A stretch of DNA of 64,000 bases. It comes from Polydactylus sextarius (taxonomy: Eukaryota; Chordata; Actinopteri; Polynemidae). Of the stretch, positions 57,545 through 64,000 are shown one piece after another (position 1 is the stretch's first letter; the number at the start of each line of letters is the position of its first letter). The notes under the pieces were generated by a model. The model was given only the letters and a program-made list of their open reading frames with translations. It did not search any database and had not been told where the DNA came from. The stretch spans positions 21,649,047 to 21,713,046 of the forward strand of contig CM028908.1 of NCBI GenBank assembly GCA_016801845.1, given 5' to 3'. The translations under genes and the position numbers were made by a program.

Positions 57545-58190
57545 CTTCCAAAAATGTGAGGAAAAGTATGTTTATTTGGCTCAAAAACAATACTGCAAAT
57601 CAGCAAAAGTACACTATACCCATGGTGAAGCATGGTGGTGGCAGCATCAGAGGGTCTTTTATTATTATTATTATTATTGTTATTATTCACCTGGGACTTG
57701 GGACTTTGCTCAAGGTGGAGGTATTTACAGATCAAATTCTGCCAGAAAGTTGAAACTGACGAGGAATTTCACCTTCCAGCTTGACAACAACCAAAAGCAG
57801 TGAATTTTAGACCTGAATCCAACAGAAATGTTTGGTATGACCCAAAGACAGCAGCACACTAGAGATGTCTGTGACATCTGACGGGTTAAAGGAGGGTTTT
57901 AAAAGGAAGACTGGGCAAATATTGTCAAGTCAAGATGAACCACACAAACAGACTCCAACCTGAAAAGAATAGCTGCTGTAATAAAAATACAGTGCTTCAA
58001 TAAAGTCTTGGTTTGTTATTTCAAGTTTATGTACTATCTATTTGTAACAAGTAAATGAAAGAAAAGGTCACAAAAGTATTATAAAGGAATTTTAAAGGTT
58101 ATAGATCAAAATAAAAGGTGAGATAAGTTCTAAAGTGATTTTTCTCATTTTAACTCCACAAAAACCTTGTCAACATTGTAACAGGATAGC
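57545..58190 (+). mobile_element. Degraded Tc1/mariner-type transposon, 3' half
   Basis: Translation at about 57622 gives VKHGGGSI, and at about 57763 NFTFQLDNNQK, the Tc1 transposase VKHGGGSI and RNFTFQ-D-D signatures with the second catalytic Asp. Later blocks (CAAATATTGTCAAGTCAAGATG, then CAATAAAGT, then CACAAAAACCTTGTCAACATTGTAACAG, each broken up here) follow the order of the element's 3' end. Frameshifts, an internal deletion and an (ATT)n run at 57659-57686 make it a fossil. The 5' half is missing or unrecognisable. Confidence 0.75.
57659..57686. repeat. (ATT)n microsatellite inside the Tc1 fossil
   Basis: ATT triplets in tandem with one interrupting G; it replaces transposase coding sequence between the VKHGGGSI block and the second Asp block. 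Confidence 0.9.
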
Positions 58191-59140
58191 AGTGACTGAA
58201 TTCAGGTTTTTTTTGTTTTGTTTTGTTTTTTCATTATTTAGGCCAGGTGCTATGATGGAACCATCACCATGGCAACGTGGATGCACACACCAACACTGTG
58301 ACGACTCTAAAAACACAAAGTAAGTAAACAAAGTAAAAAGGAAGTTAAAGTTGTCCCGAGCCACAACACTTGTCTTTTTGTCTCACCATTGGCAGGATTT
58401 AATGATGACAATATTAATAAAAATGATGATGACAATAATAATGATAATAATAATACCTGTATTTAAAAAATACAAAACAGTAACAGTCTCAGTGCAATAA
58501 TGAGTGTGATTCTCATAACTTCCCCTGCCCTTATTATGAGAGTATTTAACTTTGTGTGCACCATCCCAGTAGATACGAGAGACCTTGTTACAATAAATTT
58601 AAAAAAAAAAAAAAAGAAATGGAGAAATGTGCCTTTGTATGACTGAATATTTAAAGGGGGACTTTGGGAATGGGGATTTTCCTCACTAACTGCTCCACAT
58701 GATTTGCTCCTAAATAATTAGTTTTTGTACACAATCCTGGTGTTTTGTCGTCTTCTGAAGAATCCTCTTATGCAATAAAGATGAAGGTAGTTGATCATAT
58801 TCAACAGTGTTATTGGTTAAAACTGTCCACATGAGAGACATGACACTTCTTTCTCTTTTTTTCACTATATTTAATCAAAAAAAAAAAAAAAACTGGAGCA
58901 AACTGAGTTTTTAAAGTTTGCATGACTAGTTCTTTCAAACTTAAGAGTCAACACACAATATTAAGTGGAAAATTTCAAGACCGAGATGAGAATATTGATA
59001 ATTATCTCACGACTGTGTATGATGCTGGAATCAGGATCTAGTTAGCTAAGCTTGATTTGTTTTACCATAAAGTCTTGTGAGCCAAATAACATGTCTAAAA
59101 GGCGTAAAACTTTTTTTGCCAGTCAAATGTGGCATAAACG
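58191..59140. other. Gene-free segment
   Basis: AT-rich, with an imperfect AATGATGATAAT tract at about 58404-58455 and A-runs near 58600-58616 and 58877-58893. Nothing else recognised. Confidence 0.6.
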
Positions 59141-59326
59141 TTCTGTTGAACTCAAGTTTGAACTGATTAGATTTTGGTGTCCAAAAGTATCAAAGGTCAA
59201 AGTGACCTCACATTCTTGATGAAGATGTTATATTGAAAATACTCGGTCAGTTGGACTGAAGCATGAACTGATTAGAATTTTATGGCTTAAGGTCAAAGGT
59301 CAGGACCACTGTGATCTCAGGGACAC
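59141..59326. repeat. Two tandem diverged units of a dispersed fish repeat
   Basis: The unit TGAACTGATTAGATTTTGGT ... TCAAAGGTCAAAGTGACCTC at 59158-59210 recurs in diverged form at 59264-59326. The motif resembles a common fish dispersed repeat containing GAACTGATTAGA and GGTCAAGGTCACTGTGACC blocks. Confidence 0.55.
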
Positions 59327-59985
59327 ATTAATAGAATCTCTACAAATTTGACTCTAGAGTTTATATTTATTTGGCTCCAAAGAAAGTTGTTGTTAATTTA
59401 GTAAAAAAAAAAAAGTTCAACTCTTTTCTTGACATGTTTATTTGAAAGGAAAGTTTATCTGCCATTTCTATAATTAAAAAAATAGTTTTGTTAATGAGTA
59501 TATGTATATTTATCCTATAAGCTTGTGATTTTAAAATGATGTGTGATTTAATTAACAGAATGTGGGAAGAGAACTGATGTTTTGAGTTTTGATATACACC
59601 AAAAAGAAACAGAATTAAAAAAGACTTAAAACTCAAAGCACTACATTTATATATTAATTCATAAAGTTTGATGACTCTGAATGACACTTTGTGGTTGATG
59701 ACGTTTCTCTTTACTGTGTGGCTGGCACTGCTTTAAATCATGATGGAACAAATTTGGTTTTCTGTTAAATTTGCTGTATTATTGTGTTAAAATTGATTTA
59801 ATCATCTTTATATACACACATAATCAATAGAAACATGCCGTGTTGAGGCTTATGCTGGTGAGGGACTCAATGGGTAGAGCTCAAGAGACCGACGCTGCAG
59901 TATCTAAAACTGTACCTGCTCATTGTTTTTATATCTGCGAGCTGTGCACTCCCATGAGAAACTTGGGTATGACTTATATGAATGT

Positions 59986-59997
59986 CACACACACACA

Positions 59998-60030
<33 letters not shown>
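59986..60030. repeat. (CA)n microsatellite
   Basis: CA run of about 44 bases with two single A interruptions. Confidence 0.95.
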
Positions 60031-60035
<5 letters not shown>

Positions 60036-61599
60036 GAGACCCATTGTTGTGCGAATTGGTTCACCAGGGTCACGTAATTAATTTGACAATGATGTATTCA
60101 GGTAAACTGTTGTGTGACACGCCTGGAGCAGCACTTAGGATGGAGGTGAAAGGATTTGACTGTAATGTGAAAGGCATATAACACAGTCGCATATATTTAA
60201 GCTGTCTTTCATGCATTATACCCGACATATAAATCCATGACCTTTGTTCATTATAATGCAATGTCAAAAGACTAAAAAAGAAAAAAAAAAAAATGCTCCT
60301 CTGTGTGTCCGCACGTCTAATGGAATTCACAGTGGGAAACAGAAGTGAGCCGTCCTACGGGCTGCGCCATTTGTTGAGCGATGAATAGAGGAGAGGGAGG
60401 GTCAATGACTTAAAGCACAAGGTGGACTTCTAAGAGCTCTAGTGATGTGAGAGAGAGGAAGAGAGAGACCCTTTTTTCCAGTCCCCAACAGTGTTCCAGA
60501 GTTACAAATAATATGAGACTCAAATGAACGTCAGCCTCTCCCTGAAGGTCTCGCACTGAAAATAAATAGCTGCATTAAGTAAAGAGGAAAAATGGACTCC
60601 TTCCCCTGTTGAATAAATTCCTTCCCATGTTGCCAAAAAATGCCGTAAGGCCAACATCACGAAAGCAAAGGAAACCAGTGGATCCAATTATCATTTCACA
60701 GTGTAGGAGTGATAAAACGTCTGTGTGCTGTTGCCTCATGCCAGATGACTTCATATTCCTTGATAAAGCAGGAGATATTACAATCTGTCTCTTCAATAGA
60801 CAGACATGTAAAGCCACTTACAGGCCCACTGTAGCCTAAATCGGAAATTATAAGTGGAAATTAAAGTGGGAGCTGTCTGATTCATACAGTCAGGTAATGA
60901 GAAATCCTGTGTTACAGTGGCAGCGAGGGCTCTGCGCTCATAAAGCACCGATTCATTTGGAGCGCAGTAGAATTTCTGGTGCCAGCACCACAGGCCCCGT
61001 GACTCTTTCAAAGTGCTCAGACATCTGGGACATCTGAAGGGACTGATCTCAACATATCGCACTTGCACTGCAAATGAATTGGTCCCGCAGGTTTCCAAGA
61101 GCTGTCAGCAACTCACTTTGTATGAGGGCTTCATTCATCAACACATTTTTTCCCTGTGAACAGCAACTTTTCCAAAAAAAAAAAAAGGGAAGAAAATGAA
61201 GCAAAAAACTTTTTTTTTAAGACTCGTCCCTTTTTGGCACGCTGAATATACATGTGCCATTGAGGAATATCTGTGGAACTAAATCATGGCCTGGTGCCTG
61301 TCAGCCTGATGTATTTCTCAGGTGAGGTGTAGTGCTTGTGTTCTCACCTCTAGAGACATCACTCTCCTTTTGAAATAAATGAGACAGTGCTGTACTTGGT
61401 GGAACTCAGGCCCTATGCCCCAATATATACCGTAAAATGTTATCAGGTTCATCATTTTTTCTAGTTTGTCTAAGAAAAAAAGATGCATTTGGGTACGTGC
61501 TCTGTGTAACACTTAATTTCATAAGATTTTAATTTAACTGTTTCCAAGTTTTTATTGTTGCCTACAACATTATGAAAATGTGGCTACTGTGTAGTTTCC
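60031..61599. other. Gene-free segment with possible conserved stretch
   Basis: No gene supported. The part at about 60940-61130 has balanced composition and no simple repeats, suggestive of a conserved non-coding element, but this is a judgement of texture only. Homopolymers lie near 60279-60293 and 61176-61187. Confidence 0.45.
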
Positions 61600-62708
61600 C
61601 CTGTCAAGGCAGTGCCTCACAGTCAGTAGATCTCTGAAGCTGCTGTAATATCTGCAGCAGCTAACCGACATTAGCAGCAGATCCTTTAAGCCCTGTAAGT
61701 TGTGAGGTGGAGCTTCCATGGATCAGACTTGTTTTTCCAACACATCCCATTGATGTTTGATGACTATATTGAGCTCTTGGGACTTTGGAGCCAAGTCAAC
61801 ACCTTGAATGTGTTGTTGTGTTCATCAAACCATCCTGAACCATATTTACAGTGTGGCAGGAGCATTATCCTGCTGAAGGAGGCCACTGTCATTAAAGAAT
61901 TATGTTTCCATGAATGCATGTAGATGTCTGCAACAGTGTTTAAGTAATTGTTACAGTAGCATCACATGAATAACAGGACCCCAATGTTTCCCAGCAGAGC
62001 ACTGTCCAAAATGTCACACTGCATCTGCTTCAGTAGCTTATGCATTGGTTTGGATCACATGGGTCAACCTATGTGCAACAATGAATATTATGACCTGGTA
62101 AGAAGCTCAACGCCCAGATAGCAAAATCATTACGAGCCAAATTTGGCCTAATTTTTGGCAAAGTTTCTGAAGGATGTTCGACCTTCTATATGGTCCAAAT
62201 TAGGGCTCCAAAAGAAAAAACAAAATGATGCCAAAACTCCAAAACATAGCCATAACTGCCCTCAAAAGAGTCCGAAGTCCCCACAGTCCAGCCAGAAGTC
62301 TTTACATTGCTTACCTTTACTTTTTAAGTAGTGTAGTAAACCATAGCTATGACATAGTCAAACCAAAGGTCTTCACCCTGCTTCCTCTGTACCAAAATGT
62401 ATCTAAAAAAATACCAAACATCTGCCAGACTACAGCCAGAATCTTTGCTATCTGGGTTGTTGTCCTTCGTTAGGATGATGTTGATAGGCAGTGACTACTG
62501 CAAACCAGGAACATCCCTGAGTTGCACCCTTTGGAGATGCTCTGATGAAGTTGTCTAGCCATCACAATTAAGCTTTTTGTCAAAGTCGTTCTCATCCTCA
62601 CACATCAACCTCGAGGACAAAATGTTCATTTGCTGTCTAATATATCCCACCCACTGACAGGTTCTATTATAACAAGATAAACAATGTCATTCACTTCATG
62701 TGTCAGTG
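61600..62708 (-). mobile_element. Degraded Tc1/mariner-type transposon, interrupted
   Basis: Reading the - strand at about 61880-61840 gives QDNAP-like coding, the Tc1 transposase block holding the second catalytic Asp. Successive + strand blocks (GAGGTGGAGCTTCCATGGATC, GGAGCCAAGTCAACACCTTG and CATTATCCTGCTGAAGG region; later GATGCTCTGATGAAGTTGTC and TATATCCCACCCACTGACAG) follow the order of a widespread fish Tc1-like element. Many stops and indels show it is dead. The order is broken by 62113-62456, a separate insertion. Confidence 0.75.
62113..62456. mobile_element. Small TIR element nested in the Tc1 fossil
   Basis: CCCAGATAGCAAA at 62113-62125 is the exact reverse complement of 62444-62456, bounding a 344-bp segment that does not match the surrounding Tc1-like sequence, which resumes after it. 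There is no coding capacity for a transposase, so this looks like a non-autonomous MITE. No clear target-site duplication is visible. Confidence 0.65.
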
Positions 62709-64000
62709 ATCTCAGAATCTGATTTAATAGCCAGGTATTCACACACATACAAGGAATTTACTTATGGACATAAACAGTAGAACAAGAATGTAGGAGGAGA
62801 GAGGAGAAGCTGAACAGAACCACTTGGAGTTTAGAATTTATGAACTGAAAAATACACATTGGGTATTATTTACAAATTGTTATTTACATATGTAGATTAT
62901 TATTTACATCCTGAGATCTCAACTCAAGAGGTTTGAGCATCACTGCATTTTCAAGGCGCTACATAAGCTAGCTGATTAGCATGCCATCTTTAGTAGGAAA
63001 GAATAGTGGTTAAAATTTTATAGGAATAGAGGAATTAAAATTAGTTAAAAGTAGTAGTAATAGTAGTAGTAAAAGGAATTAAAATTTTAAATGGCGTTGG
63101 TGCTTTCCACTATTGAAAACAGCTCTTAAGCAAGGTAAAGTGAGGAAAACAGCCATTAAATCTAACATTGGCTTTGTAGCACAATAGCAAAAAAGACAGT
63201 AAGGCTCATAAACAGCCAGACACAGTGTGTTGACTATTTCTGAACTTGAGCAGAATCACAGGGAACACACATACTCTGCTGCAGACTGTGTTTAATGGAG
63301 TGGCCTTAGAAATTAGTCAGGTTCTTGAGAGGCAATAGAATAATACTATTAGTAATAATATAGTAGTAATATAATTACTTCACTTTTGTCAAGAAAAATA
63401 ACATTTGATTGCAGATGAATTGAGTTTGTTCAGAAAAACAAGATTATTTTGACTCGACAGTCCTTAAACCAAACAAATGAGATGGAGGTTTTTGCAGTGC
63501 AGAGTAAAAATCTGTGCGACAGCATTGAAAAAAAAAACATTGCAGGCAAATATTTAAGCAGTTATTTTATGCTGTATAAATCAGTCAAACTGCTTTTATG
63601 ACAGCAGTTTCTGTGAGGTTTTAAACAGGCTTGTAAATACACTCACTTCACAGGGTGAAGATCGGTTTTAACATTGCATTGCATTGCATGCATTTACACA
63701 GAATTTATTCAATGATACTTGAGTGCTGACTTTCGCGTGACCCTACTTGAGACACAGTTGTGAGGGTAATGATGATTACACAGCAATGTCAACCGTCTGG
63801 GCCTGAGCCCCTCGATGTTGTATAATCCAAACTCTCAGGCAGCACGATGCTTTCTTTCTGTGGAGGTGATAATTTAGTGGAGAGGTGTGGGAAGCCTGAA
63901 GTGCAAAAATATCCTCTCAGTGTTTGTGAGAGAGCCAGAGCAGACTGACGTATCTAGCACAGACAGATGCTGAATGTGGACTCGGCTGCCACAGATTTGG
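62709..64000. other. Gene-free end of the window
   Basis: AT-rich DNA with short (AGT)n near 63051-63070 and (GCATT)n at about 63672-63688. No gene, exon or transposon recognised. Confidence 0.6.

Noticed and set aside
1..64000. CRISPR arrays, operons or prokaryotic defence systems
   Set aside because: The window is vertebrate genomic DNA; the tandem repeats are microsatellites without spacer structure.

Overview
This is eukaryotic genomic DNA from a bony fish. The evidence is small phase-conserved exons separated by GT-AG introns, long gene-free flanks, many microsatellites, and interspersed repeats of types common in teleosts: Tc1/mariner fossils, a tRNA-type SINE, a TIR-bearing MITE rich in TTAGC, and a LINE tail reading ATACTTTATTAATCCC. 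The repeat set suggests a percomorph-like teleost, but the species cannot be named from the sequence alone.

The window holds one gene I can support: a complete coding region for the L1-family neural cell adhesion molecule CHL1 (close homolog of L1), on the + strand at 25666-51371. I reconstructed 27 coding exons by hand. Every junction keeps the reading frame, and the exons total 3711 nt (1236 residues plus stop). The protein has a signal peptide, six Ig domains, four full fibronectin type III (FN3) domains, a truncated fifth FN3, one membrane segment and a conserved cytoplasmic tail that ends in an ankyrin-binding region. CHL1 is favoured over L1CAM, NrCAM and neurofascin by the truncated FN5, the ISTQGWFIGLMCAIALLTL membrane region, the KEKEDLHPD tail motif and the DEKPLKGS block.

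Layout: 1-25573 has no supported gene. It holds microsatellites, two inverted repeats and one possible conserved non-coding element, and is probably upstream DNA or a 5' intron of chl1. At 25574-51371 lies chl1, with a SINE in intron 18, hairpins in introns 21 and 22, and a MITE in intron 26. The 3' UTR and a second, same-direction MITE copy occupy 51372-52690. From 52691 to 64000 there is no supported gene; this part contains two degraded Tc1-like transposons (57545-58190 on +, 61600-62708 on -), the second interrupted by a separate TIR element.

The most interesting points are a 72-nt Pro/Ser/Thr-rich cassette exon between FN4 and the truncated FN5, where neurofascin and NrCAM carry extra sequence; a possible 12-nt microexon after the signal-peptide exon; a FIGEY ankyrin motif instead of FIGQY or mammalian FIGAY; and the nested transposon at 61.6-62.7 kb. 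I found no clear novel multi-gene system.
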